Origin: Burkholderiales bacterium | Lineage (GTDB): Bacteria > Pseudomonadota > Gammaproteobacteria > Burkholderiales > Burkholderiaceae_D | Direction: 5' to 3' | DNA length: 8,379 bases | Assembly: GCA_005800405.1 (NCBI GenBank) | Contig: SYFN01000237.1 | Coordinates: 1 to 8,379, forward strand | Shown here: in pieces, positions 1-6,402 of the stretch | Position numbering within the stretch: the stretch's first letter is position 1 | How the letters are laid out: every line of letters starts with the position of its first letter | The notes under the pieces: generated by a model | Databases searched by the model: none | What the model was told of the DNA's origin: nothing | Seen by the model: only the letters and a program-made list of their open reading frames with translations | Position numbers and translations under genes: made by a program

Positions 1-423
1 CATCTGCTGCTCGCCACCGGAAAGCCGGGTGCCCTGACCGCGACGGCGCTCGGCCAGGTTGGGAAACATCTGATAAATCTCATCAACAGACATGCCGCCT
101 GCTTTCAGCGTGGGAGGCAACATCAGATTTTCCTCGGCAGAGAGGGAGGAAAAAATCGCGCGCTCCTCGGGGCAATAGCCCACGCCCAGATGCGCGATGC
201 GATGGGTTGGGAAAGGGATCGTTTCCTGACCATGGATCTTGATCGAACCTTCACGGCGTCCGGTCAGCCCCATGATGGCGCGCAGTGTCGTGGTGCGACC
301 TGCGCCATTGCGACCCAGCAGCGTCACGACTTCTCCCTCGGCGACTGACAGATTCACATCGTGCAGAATGTGTGATTCGCCGTACCACGCTTGCAGCTTG
401 CTGATCTCCAGTGCCAGCGTCAT
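1..423 (-). CDS. livF: LivF-type branched-chain amino acid ABC transporter ATPase, 3' end outside window
   Basis: This is one of the two cytoplasmic ATPases that power a LivFGHMJ/K-type (HAAT family) importer for branched-chain amino acids or related carboxylates. The first 141 residues are visible; a complete LivF is about 235-240. Seen: the Walker A loop at residues 37-45 (GRNGAGRTT), the LivF-like PEER segment near 85-88, and the signature LSGGEQQM at 134-141, where the window ends. Walker B and the H-loop lie outside. The invariant Walker A lysine is arginine (R43); I recall similar Walker A loops in other proteobacterial LivF-like proteins, so this may be a subgroup trait. The ATG shares one base with the livG stop (TGATG) and has a good ribosome binding site inside livG, so translation is probably coupled. 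The substrate cannot be read from the ATPase. Family assignment is firm; the exact substrate is not. Confidence 0.9.
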   Translation of the reverse strand, partial: MTLALEISKLQAWYGESHILHDVNLSVAEGEVVTLLGRNGAGRTTTLRAIMGLTGRREGSIKIHGQETIPFPTHRIAHLGVGYCPEERAIFSSLSAEENLMLPPTLKAGGMSVDEIYQMFPNLAERRRGQGTRLSGGEQQM

Positions 424-1190
424 CAGTGCGCTCCTTCCAGTGCGCTCGCACTGCCCATGTAGGCTTCGAGTACTTGCGGGTTCTGCGATACGGTCTGGTA
501 GTCGCCCTCAGCCAAAATGGCGCCACGCTGCAGCACCGAGATGCGATCGCAAATACCCGCTACCACACTCATGTTGTGTTCCACCATCAGCACCGTTCGA
601 CCCTTGGATACTTTTTTGATCAGATCTGTCACCCGATTCACATCCTCATGACCCATACCCTGCGTAGGCTCATCAAGCAGCATCAACTCGGGCTCCATGG
701 CCAGGGTGGTCGCGATCTCGAGGGCGCGCTTGCGTCCATAAGGAAGATCCACCGTCAGGCTCGGGGCGAATTCCGCCAGCCCCACTTCCTCGAGCAAGGC
801 CATCGCCCGAGCATTGAGCTGCTCAAGCGTCGCTTCACTCTTCCAGAAATGAAACGATGTCCCAAGATTACGCTGTAATCCGATACGTACATTTTCAAGT
901 ACCGTTAGGTGAGGGAATACCGCAGAAATCTGGAATGAACGAATAATGCCCACACGCGCAATCTGCGCCGGCTCAAGCATGGTGATGTCACGCCCATTGA
1001 ACAAAATCTGCCCCGAGCTAGGCACAAGGAATTTGGTCAGTAAATTGAAGCAGGTGGTTTTGCCAGCACCATTGGGACCGATCAGTGCGTGGATATGACC
1101 CCGCTGCACCTGAAGGTTGACTTCATTGACCGCGACGAAACCTTTGAATTCTCGAGTGAGATGTCGGGTTTCCAGAGTGATGTCTGCCAT
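423..1190 (-). CDS. livG: LivG-type branched-chain amino acid ABC transporter ATPase
   Basis: A complete 255-residue ATPase, the usual size for LivG, predicted to pair with LivF on the cytoplasmic side of a LivHM-type permease. Motifs in order: Walker A GPNGAGKTT (38-46), Q-loop SFQ (Q87), signature LPYGRKR (149-155), Walker B ELMLLDE (168-174), and the H-loop histidine in VEHN (H205). The signature departs from LSGGQ, but an L-x-YG-x-x-R form is characteristic of LivG proteins and is not a defect. The start is preceded by AGAGG, 6 nt upstream. The gene lies 12 bp after the acyl-CoA dehydrogenase stop and overlaps livF by one base, so the three genes form one operon. The dehydrogenase partner suggests a substrate that is activated to a CoA ester rather than only leucine, isoleucine or valine. 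That substrate idea is inference. Confidence 0.92.
   Translation of the reverse strand: MADITLETRHLTREFKGFVAVNEVNLQVQRGHIHALIGPNGAGKTTCFNLLTKFLVPSSGQILFNGRDITMLEPAQIARVGIIRSFQISAVFPHLTVLENVRIGLQRNLGTSFHFWKSEATLEQLNARAMALLEEVGLAEFAPSLTVDLPYGRKRALEIATTLAMEPELMLLDEPTQGMGHEDVNRVTDLIKKVSKGRTVLMVEHNMSVVAGICDRISVLQRGAILAEGDYQTVSQNPQVLEAYMGSASALEGAH
431..438 (-). promoter_or_regulatory. Shine-Dalgarno site of livF inside livG
   Basis: The minus strand reads GGAAGGAG, 7 nt before the livF ATG and within the last codons of livG. With the TGATG overlap at 421-425 this fixes the livF start and points to translational coupling of the two ATPases, which act as a heterodimer. Confidence 0.7.
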
Positions 1191-1202
1191 GATCAGCCTC
1201 TT

Positions 1203-2369
1203 TCAGGGACGCAGATTTTTGAGCGCATGCTTGGCCAGACTCCAGCGATGCGTCTCGTTCGGACCATCGTAGACGCGGAAGGATCGGGCATCGGCAAAAA
1301 TTCGTGCCACGATCGTTTCATGCGTCATGCCACTGCCGCCCAGAATCTGCGCGCTGCGATCAATTACGCGCCAGATCGCTTCGGACGAAATCACTTTCGC
1401 TGCACTGGACTCACGTGTCCCCAGATGTCCCTGATCCAGCACCCAGGCGCAATGCCAGATAGCCAGCCGAGTGCAATGCATGTCCATCTCGTTATCGGCA
1501 AGCATGAAACCCACACCTTCATGCTGACCCAGCGATTTACCAAAAGCCTGGCGCGTTGCTGCGTAGCGCAGTGCCACCTCATGCGAGCGCCGGGCGGCAC
1601 CCAGCCAGCGCATGCAATGTGTGAGCCGTGCGGGTGACAGGCGTACCTGCGCGTACTTGAATCCCTCGCCGGCTGCGCCCAACACATTCTCGACCGGCAC
1701 ACGCAGGTTCTCGAAACGCACCACGCCATGACCACCCACAAAACAAGTATCGAGCGCATCCATCTGGCGCTCCACCGTGATGCCCGGCACATCCATGCCC
1801 GAGAGGAACATGGTGGCGCTGCCATCTTCAAGCTTTGCCATGATGATCGCAAACGAGGCACCGGTCGCGCCCGTGATCAGCCACTTCAGACCGTTGATCA
1901 CATAATGGTCGCCATCGCGCACTGCTGTCGTCTGCAGCATTGAGGGATCTGCGCCTGCGCCCGGTGCCGGTTCGGTCATGCAAAAGCAAGAGCGAATGCG
2001 CCCTTCCGCCAGTGGGCGCAGCCAGCGCTCTTTCTGCGCCGGCGTGCAAATCACTTCCATCATGTGCATATTGCCTTCGTCCGGCGCAAAGATATTCATC
2101 GCCACCGGGCCCAGCGGCGAATAGCCCGCTTCCTCGAAGACGATCGCCTTGCCGACGTGATCAAGACCCAAACCACCAAATTCTGCCGACACGTGTGGTG
2201 ACAATAAACCTGCTTTTCGGGCTTTCCCCACCAGTTCCAGGCGCAGCTCATCCGTCGGGCCATGCGCCGTACAGCGCGGATCCCGTTCCATGGGAATGAT
2301 CTGCTCCTGAATAAAAAGGCGGGTGCGCTGTTGCAACTCGACATTCGCTGCCGAGAGGTTGAAATCCAT
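1203..2369 (-). CDS. Acyl-CoA dehydrogenase, ACAD10/11-like
   Basis: A 388-residue FAD-dependent flavoprotein of the acyl-CoA dehydrogenase family, which introduces an alpha-beta double bond into an acyl-CoA and passes electrons to ETF. Seen: an N-terminal helical domain (about 1-120), the beta-domain signature MTEPAPGAGADPS (131-143), the RQAFGKSL segment (273-280) and the C-terminal QILGGSGMT signature (341-349). Where medium-chain enzymes carry the catalytic base in a YEGT motif, this protein has YDGPNETHR (367-375), so Asp368 stands in place of Glu. That pattern recalls the ACAD10/ACAD11 branch. The start is supported by AGGGAGAG, 7 nt upstream. It is the first gene of an operon with livG and livF, implying catabolism of an imported acid. 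The acyl-CoA substrate is not deducible. Family certain; subfamily probable. Confidence 0.92.
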   Translation of the reverse strand: MDFNLSAANVELQQRTRLFIQEQIIPMERDPRCTAHGPTDELRLELVGKARKAGLLSPHVSAEFGGLGLDHVGKAIVFEEAGYSPLGPVAMNIFAPDEGNMHMMEVICTPAQKERWLRPLAEGRIRSCFCMTEPAPGAGADPSMLQTTAVRDGDHYVINGLKWLITGATGASFAIIMAKLEDGSATMFLSGMDVPGITVERQMDALDTCFVGGHGVVRFENLRVPVENVLGAAGEGFKYAQVRLSPARLTHCMRWLGAARRSHEVALRYAATRQAFGKSLGQHEGVGFMLADNEMDMHCTRLAIWHCAWVLDQGHLGTRESSAAKVISSEAIWRVIDRSAQILGGSGMTHETIVARIFADARSFRVYDGPNETHRWSLAKHALKNLRP

Positions 2370-2376
2370 GCCGATA

Positions 2377-2384
2377 CTCTCCCT
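2377..2384 (-). promoter_or_regulatory. Shine-Dalgarno site of the acyl-CoA dehydrogenase
   Basis: The minus strand reads AGGGAGAG, 7 nt before the ATG at 2369. It is well placed and purine-rich and supports this start codon. Confidence 0.65.
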
Positions 2385-2577
2385 GTAAAACGATTTCTTT
2401 TTGATAATTATGTCGATCCGTGGCCACTGTGGCAGGGCCGCCGGGGCAGGGCCAGTCAGCAGAGTCGCGCCAAACCCTTAGGGTAAACCTTTGATTTTCC
2501 TCAGCAGGACCTTGCCGAGCGCTGCCAGCTTTAGCCAAAATCCGGAATTCGCCGATTTGCCGCCAACTCAACAACTT

Positions 2578-2606
2578 ATTCTATTTCCGAAAAAAAACAA
2601 AATGAA
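2578..2606 (-). promoter_or_regulatory. Candidate promoter of the acyl-CoA dehydrogenase-livGF operon
   Basis: On the minus strand a -35-like TTCATT (2606-2601) and a -10-like TAGAAT (2583-2578, five of six consensus bases) are separated by 17 bp that include a T8 run. It lies about 200 bp before the operon start. The -35 is poor, so this is only a candidate; a closer promoter cannot be excluded. Confidence 0.25.
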
Positions 2607-2714
2607 TTATTTGTTCGCCAACAGTGAGGGCGCAGCACAGGCAAACCTGCTGGGCTCAGCGTCGAGAGATACTCATTCCACCATCTGATCCAGCCAGAAT
2701 TTTCAGACTCGGGC

Positions 2715-2720
2715 TACAAT
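2715..2720 (+). promoter_or_regulatory. Candidate -10 box for the DUF2721 gene
   Basis: TACAAT matches five of six consensus bases and lies 53 bp before the chosen ATG at 2774. The -35 position 17 bp upstream (AGCCAG) is poor, so this would need an activator or be a weak promoter. Confidence 0.25.
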
Positions 2721-2773
2721 CAGGCTTGCTGTTTGTGGGCCAGAGAAACCGGCCACCACCACCGGATAATTCC

Positions 2774-3235
2774 ATGTTGCCGCTGTTCGGAGACATCACC
2801 AACATCATCAGCCTCGCCGTCACCCCAGCCTTTCTGTTGCTGGGCGTGATGATGCAACTACAATTACTCAACAATCGGCTTGAACGTATCAGTGATCGCC
2901 GGGAGATACTGGAGCAGCGCCTGCGGGTCGGCACCGGCCTTCGCTCCGTGGTGGCCCATGAATTAAGTGTGCTGCACCGTCGGGCAACCGCGATTCATCG
3001 CGCCCTCGGTATCTCCACAATCTGCATGATCATCGTCTTTTCTGTCGTTGTGACCCTCTTCATTGACGATGCACTGCATTTGAAACTGGCTTCGCTGGTC
3101 GCTTTCCTGTTTGTTTTCGCGATGCTGTTGCTGACCGTGAGCTTCAGCCTGCTACTCCATGAAATCCTTCTGGGTACTCACTCATTGCCATCAACCACGC
3201 TCCACCGTAACCGACAGGTTGAAAGTCAGCACTGA
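2774..3235 (+). CDS. DUF2721 family inner-membrane protein
   Basis: A 153-residue membrane protein resembling the DUF2721 family (PF11026), whose function is unknown. Three hydrophobic segments are visible at about residues 10-33, 78-97 and 104-128. Between the first and second is a charged cytosolic-type stretch with RLERISDRREILEQRL (35-50), matching the family's R-x-x-R-I-x-D-R pattern after a TPAFLLLGV segment. The open frame extends 50 codons upstream, but that extension is proline- and arginine-rich and unlike the family, so I start at ATG 2774, which has a weak GGA 8 nt upstream. The gene diverges from the dehydrogenase operon and converges on the methyltransferase, with the last 10 bp shared. 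It is probably monocistronic. No process can be assigned from context. Confidence 0.8.
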   Translation: MLPLFGDITNIISLAVTPAFLLLGVMMQLQLLNNRLERISDRREILEQRLRVGTGLRSVVAHELSVLHRRATAIHRALGISTICMIIVFSVVVTLFIDDALHLKLASLVAFLFVFAMLLLTVSFSLLLHEILLGTHSLPSTTLHRNRQVESQH

Positions 3236-4077
3236 ACAATCGCAGAGTCGGTCGGCGGCAACCAGAAGCGCTGCCGCATCTCTTCGATACCCAACTCCTG
3301 CAAGATGCAAATGAGCCTGCGTACCGCGCGCTCGCGCGGCAGGTCCTTGTAACTGGCGACTATCAGTTCATTTTTCATCGAATGCTCCCAGCCAACGAGC
3401 TCAGTCACATTCAACACGTAGCCATGCGCCTCCAGCTGCAGGCAGCGCAGCACATTGGTCAGATGACTGCCAAACTCACGGGTATGAATAGGATGACGCC
3501 AAATTTCGGCAAGCACATCCCGCGTCAATGACTGACCTTTCAGGTGGCACAAAGTCGCCGCCACCTCAGCCTGACAGCAAGGTACGAGCACGATAAAACG
3601 AGATTTTTTTTTCAGTGCAAAAGAAATCGCATCATCAGTTGCGGTGTCGCAGGCGTGCAATGCCGTGACGATATCGACGGTCTCGGGCAACAAGGGTGAA
3701 GAGATAGATTCTGCAATGGACAAGTGCAGAAAAGACATGCGATCAAAACCCAGGTGGTTCGCCAATGCACGCGAACGCTCTACCAGCTCGGAGCGGGTTT
3801 CGATGCTGTACACATGCGATTCATCAGCCATACTTTTCAAAAAAAGATCATAGAGAATAAAGCCCAGATAGGATTTACCAGCACCGTGATCGACCAGCGA
3901 TAACGCATGCCCGCCAGCGCGCGACTGCGTCAGCAGTGGCTCGATGAATTGGCACAGGTGATTCACCTGCTTGAGCTTGCGGCGACTGTCCTGATTCATT
4001 TTGCCGTCGCGCGTGAGGATATGCAATTCCTTGAGCAGCTCGACGGATTGTCCGGGTCGTATCTCTGTTTGTGCCAT
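3226..4077 (-). CDS. SAM-dependent methyltransferase, Methyltransf_32-like
   Basis: A 283-residue class I methyltransferase, probably cytoplasmic, with unknown substrate. Seen: SAM-binding motif I VDHGAGKSYLG (62-72), the acidic end of strand 2 in YSIETR (90-95), then ALHACDTATDDA (139-150) and VPCCQ (165-169). The last two resemble the PF13679 group, to which GSTCD-like proteins belong. No other domain or membrane segment is visible. The ATG at 4077 lacks a clear Shine-Dalgarno sequence; Met27 at 3999 is a possible later start but would leave only a short lead-in to the SAM domain. It lies 261 bp downstream of phaC on the same strand and overlaps the convergent DUF2721 gene by 10 bp. An A9 run encodes KKK at 156-158. 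I infer no role in PHA metabolism from proximity alone. Confidence 0.85.
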   Translation of the reverse strand: MAQTEIRPGQSVELLKELHILTRDGKMNQDSRRKLKQVNHLCQFIEPLLTQSRAGGHALSLVDHGAGKSYLGFILYDLFLKSMADESHVYSIETRSELVERSRALANHLGFDRMSFLHLSIAESISSPLLPETVDIVTALHACDTATDDAISFALKKKSRFIVLVPCCQAEVAATLCHLKGQSLTRDVLAEIWRHPIHTREFGSHLTNVLRCLQLEAHGYVLNVTELVGWEHSMKNELIVASYKDLPRERAVRRLICILQELGIEEMRQRFWLPPTDSAIVQC

Positions 4078-4338
4078 GGGATAAGAGAAATTTCAATCAA
4101 CCCACATAGTAACTCACACCAGACCCGGGAATGCTATGCCCGAGCGATCTCTATTACACGCCAAGAGAGTCAATGAAATAATGAACGCCTGAGAATGTAG
4201 CAAAGATCAGCGCCCGGCACACGGGCATGTTGAGCGCCCATAGCTCGACTACAACCATAGCGCGCGCCGCTAACCCATCAACAGACTTTTAATAAACAGC
4301 ATGACATCAGGATCTTGGCTTCTAGTACCTTCTCAAGA
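4078..4338. other. Intergenic region between phaC and the methyltransferase gene
   Basis: No gene is supported here. It holds a short GC-rich hairpin, GCCCG-GCACA-CGGGC at 4212-4226, with no following T-run on either strand, and the inverted repeat at the phaC stop described separately. No convincing promoter was found for the methyltransferase, which may depend on readthrough from phaC. Confidence 0.4.
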
Positions 4339-4340
4339 TC
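4311..4340. repeat. Inverted repeat spanning the phaC stop codon
   Basis: GATCTTG (4311-4317) and CAAGATC (4334-4340) form a perfect 7-bp inverted repeat with a 16-nt loop. Two bases of the phaC TGA (4339-4341) lie in one arm. There is no T-run after it on the minus strand, so it is not a classical terminator, though it could stabilise the 3' end of the phaC transcript. Confidence 0.4.
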
Positions 4341-5640
4341 AGCTTTGCAGCACATAAGATCCCGGTGCGTCCGGCAAGCCAGGTATCTCGTTCGGCGGTA
4401 TGGGCTTTGAGGGGATCATATTTTGCTCATGCTCAAGCCATTCGGCCCATCGCGGCCACCAGGAGCCCGGCTCGGATTTGGTCTGCTGATACCAACGCTC
4501 CGGATCGATATAGTTTTCATTTTGCGGGAACAAGGTCATGCGATAGAAGCGCCGTGGATGTCCGGGTTCACTCGTAATACCAGCATTGTGACCACCGGAG
4601 GTCAGAAGAAAAGTCAGATCGGCGCTATAAGATAAATTCAGTTTGTACACCAAGCGCCAGGGCGCCACATGATCCGTCTCAGTCGCCACCACAAAAGCCG
4701 GAACACGAATATCCGATAACGCAAGGGGACGACCATCAATGCTGTAACGCCCGGCAAACAAATCATTGTTCAAAAATAAGCGCCGCAAAAATTCACTGTG
4801 TATCCGATAAGGCATACGCGTTGCATCAGCATTCCAAGCCATCAGGTCATTCAACGTCTCGCGCCTTCCAAGCAAATAGTGGCTGACCATGCGCGACCAG
4901 ATCAGATTATGCGAACGCAGCAACTGAAAAGCGCCTGCCATTTGACGGTTATCCAGATAACCCTGATTCCACATCAGGTCATCCAGATAATCCAGCTGAC
5001 TTTCATCAATAAACAGTCGCAACTCCCCTGCCTCGGTAAAGTCGGTTTGCGCTGCAAGCAAGGTGATCGATGCGATATCTTTGTGATGCTGTTGTGCCAG
5101 CCATACCGCCGTGATTGCCAGCAGCGTACCGCCAAGGCAATAACCCACCGTCTGCACCTGCTGGCCCAAGCTGCGTCGTCGCACTTTCTCTAGCGCCTCA
5201 AGCAGACCCATGTCCACGTAGGAATCCATGCCAAGATCACGATCCTCCGCATCCGGATTGCACCAGGAAATCATGTAAACCGTATGCCCCCGGCCAACCA
5301 AATAATTGACCAATGAGTTATGCGGCGATAAATCAAGAATGTAATACTTCATGATCCAGGTCGGCACAATCAGCAAAGGCTTTTCAAAAACCTGCGGTGT
5401 CTGTGGCGCATACTGTGTTAGCTCCATCAGACGATTTCTGTAAACCACGCGGCCTAGTGTAATCGCGAGCTCTTTGCCCGGACGGAATCTTTCTGTACCC
5501 ACTGGTGGGTGACCACCAATAGCACGCTCCCAGTCCTCGATCAGATATTCGCAACCGCGCAGCAAATTTCTAGCACCTTCGCCGAGTGTCGTTTCAAGCA
5601 CCTCGGGATTCGTCAGAACGAAATTCACCGGCGAGACCAT
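4339..5640 (-). CDS. phaC: PhaC catalytic alpha/beta-hydrolase fragment downstream of the TAG
   Basis: The 433 residues after the first ATG following the internal stop hold nearly all of the catalytic domain. Seen: SPVNFVLTNPEVLETT near the start, PLLIVPTWIMKYYILDLSP (88-106), the lipase-like box GYCLGG (Cys168), ETDHVAP (Asp323), SGGHNAG (His351) and the C-terminal GSWWPRWAEWLE. Fifteen conserved codons between the TAG and this ATG would be lost if translation restarted here. No ribosome binding site lies close to the ATG; an AGGAGGT at 5672-5678 is 31 nt away, too far. Independent expression is therefore doubtful. Annotation pipelines may list it as a separate PHA synthase. Confidence 0.6.
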   Translation of the reverse strand: MVSPVNFVLTNPEVLETTLGEGARNLLRGCEYLIEDWERAIGGHPPVGTERFRPGKELAITLGRVVYRNRLMELTQYAPQTPQVFEKPLLIVPTWIMKYYILDLSPHNSLVNYLVGRGHTVYMISWCNPDAEDRDLGMDSYVDMGLLEALEKVRRRSLGQQVQTVGYCLGGTLLAITAVWLAQQHHKDIASITLLAAQTDFTEAGELRLFIDESQLDYLDDLMWNQGYLDNRQMAGAFQLLRSHNLIWSRMVSHYLLGRRETLNDLMAWNADATRMPYRIHSEFLRRLFLNNDLFAGRYSIDGRPLALSDIRVPAFVVATETDHVAPWRLVYKLNLSYSADLTFLLTSGGHNAGITSEPGHPRRFYRMTLFPQNENYIDPERWYQQTKSEPGSWWPRWAEWLEHEQNMIPSKPIPPNEIPGLPDAPGSYVLQS

Positions 5641-5685
5641 GTCCAGCCACTGCCGAGCAACAAAGGAAACTACCTCCTCATGGTG

Positions 5686-6135
5686 CTAGGACATACCGCC
5701 TATGCCGGTCGTCGCGTTATGCCACCACTGCTGCTGCAGAAAGCTCTGATAAATGAAGCAAAACGGCCATTGCTGCCATTGCGGTGCGAGGAAGCGTTCA
5801 TCCTGCACAAGCGGATGGATATATGGACCGCATTGATGACCGGATAGCTGTCGCATGACGTAGAGCCCAAAGCGCATTGCCTTGCGCACCGCTTTTTCCT
5901 GGGGCACCTGCTGTTTACCGGGCGAGTGAGATAAATGTACAGCCCAATCTGCAAAGGCCAATGCGAGACTACCCGGCGAAATGCCGCCCGTGAAGCGCGC
6001 CATGACCGCATGGAACAAACGATCTGGGGCCGTGGGTCCCGAGGGTTTTTCTTCAATAGCCGGGGCAGGCCCATCCACTTCAGGTTTGGGTAATCGCTGC
6101 AGACTTGCGGCAAGGTTTCGTGCAGGTATATCCAT
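5686..6135 (-). CDS. phaC: PhaC N-terminal fragment, ends at the internal TAG
   Basis: This is the 149-residue product expected if the TAG is read as stop. It carries the N-terminal domain of class I PHA synthase: a variable Pro/Glu-rich leader (about 1-35), then the recognisable FTGGISPGSLALAFADW segment (48-64) and DERFLAPQWQQWPF (112-125), ending at WWHNATTGIGGMS. It has no catalytic residues and should not polymerise anything alone. In the family this domain contributes to dimerisation and granule association, so an isolated fragment could at most bind granules; that is inference. See the full-span phaC entry. Confidence 0.6.
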   Translation of the reverse strand: MDIPARNLAASLQRLPKPEVDGPAPAIEEKPSGPTAPDRLFHAVMARFTGGISPGSLALAFADWAVHLSHSPGKQQVPQEKAVRKAMRFGLYVMRQLSGHQCGPYIHPLVQDERFLAPQWQQWPFCFIYQSFLQQQWWHNATTGIGGMS

Positions 6136-6152
6136 TCAGCGAATTCGAATTT

Positions 6153-6182
6153 ATTACATCATCGAGGTATGCGCACGCACAA
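6153..6182 (-). promoter_or_regulatory. Candidate phaC promoter
   Basis: On the minus strand TTGTGC (6182-6177) and TGTAAT (6158-6153) are 18 bp apart. The -10 matches five of six consensus bases and the -35 three of six. Transcription would begin only about ten bases before the ATG, giving a very short leader, in keeping with the lack of a Shine-Dalgarno site. Weak evidence. Confidence 0.2.
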
Positions 6183-6312
6183 GCTCGTCAGGGCGTCTGC
6201 GTTGGACAGCGAGATGAGATCGCCGTGCCTGTCATTTTCGTATGAGACGTCCCGATGACATTACCCGCTGCATTGCCAGCTACATCAAGATTCTTATTTT
6301 CATTAACGCCAT

Positions 6313-6346
6313 TGTCCAGACGGAGATCTACAACATCATCTGGACA
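6313..6346 (+). terminator. Stem-loop followed by a T-run, between phaC and the GNAT gene
   Basis: TGTCCAGA (6313-6320) and TCTGGACA (6339-6346) make a perfect 8-bp stem with an 18-nt loop, followed on the plus strand by TC and six T residues. It has the shape of a weak intrinsic terminator for plus-strand transcription, but no plus-strand gene is seen upstream. It may instead block antisense transcription or be a binding site upstream of phaC. The large loop lowers confidence in a terminator role. Confidence 0.3.
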
Positions 6347-6402
6347 TCTTTTTTGCCCCATGTAAATTTCCCTCTTACCATTCCGATTCTTTTTTTAAAA
6401 GA

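Larger units (their letters stand above)
2370..2773. other. 404-bp divergent intergenic region with short palindromes
   Basis: This gap separates the minus-strand dehydrogenase operon from the plus-strand DUF2721 gene and should hold both promoters. It contains two odd-length palindromes, GCCAC-T-GTGGC (2423-2433) and ACCCT-T-AGGGT (2474-2484), a direct repeat GGCAGGGCC (2431-2439 and 2445-2453), and an A8 tract near 2590-2597. Short open frames here lack ribosome binding sites and family resemblance, so I call none of them. The palindromes could be operators, but no known regulator motif is recognised. Confidence 0.4.
4339..6135 (-). pseudogene. phaC: Class I poly(3-hydroxyalkanoate) synthase gene interrupted by one in-frame TAG
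   Basis: PHA synthase polymerises (R)-3-hydroxyacyl-CoA into storage polyester on the granule surface. The frame runs 599 codons, matching the roughly 590 residues of class I PhaC, with no shift. The only break is TAG at 5686-5688 (codon 150), inside a conserved stretch: ...ATTGIGGMS, stop, HHEEVVSFVARQWLDM.... The catalytic triad is intact in full-length numbering: Cys333 in GYCLGG, Asp488 in ETDHVAP, His516 in GGHNAG, with the same 28-residue Asp-His spacing as the Cupriavidus enzyme. An in-frame TGA directly precedes the ATG at 6135, fixing the earliest start; no Shine-Dalgarno site is seen. phaA, phaB and phasin genes are absent from the window. The stop may be a recent nonsense mutation, a sequence error, or a suppressed codon. 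As written it is a broken gene, but conservation elsewhere is complete. Confidence 0.85.

Noticed and set aside
2602..2688. Plus-strand 28-codon open frame starting MNYLFANSEG
   Set aside because: No Shine-Dalgarno site and it lies in the divergent promoter region; nothing recognisable.
2624..2773. Upstream extension of the DUF2721 gene by 50 codons
   Set aside because: The extension is Arg/Pro-rich, unlike the family N-terminus, and includes the candidate -10 box; the ATG at 2774 leads directly into family-like sequence.
4212..4226. GC hairpin downstream of phaC as a terminator
   Set aside because: Five-bp stem without a T-run on either strand and more than 100 bp past the stop.
5640..5700. 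Frameshift as the cause of the phaC break
   Set aside because: The two parts are in the same frame (495 bases apart, divisible by three) and the 15 codons between the stop and the next ATG read as conserved PhaC sequence, so it is a nonsense codon and not an indel.
5509..5847. Plus-strand open frame of 112 codons opposite phaC
   Set aside because: Antisense shadow of a clearly conserved PHA synthase frame.
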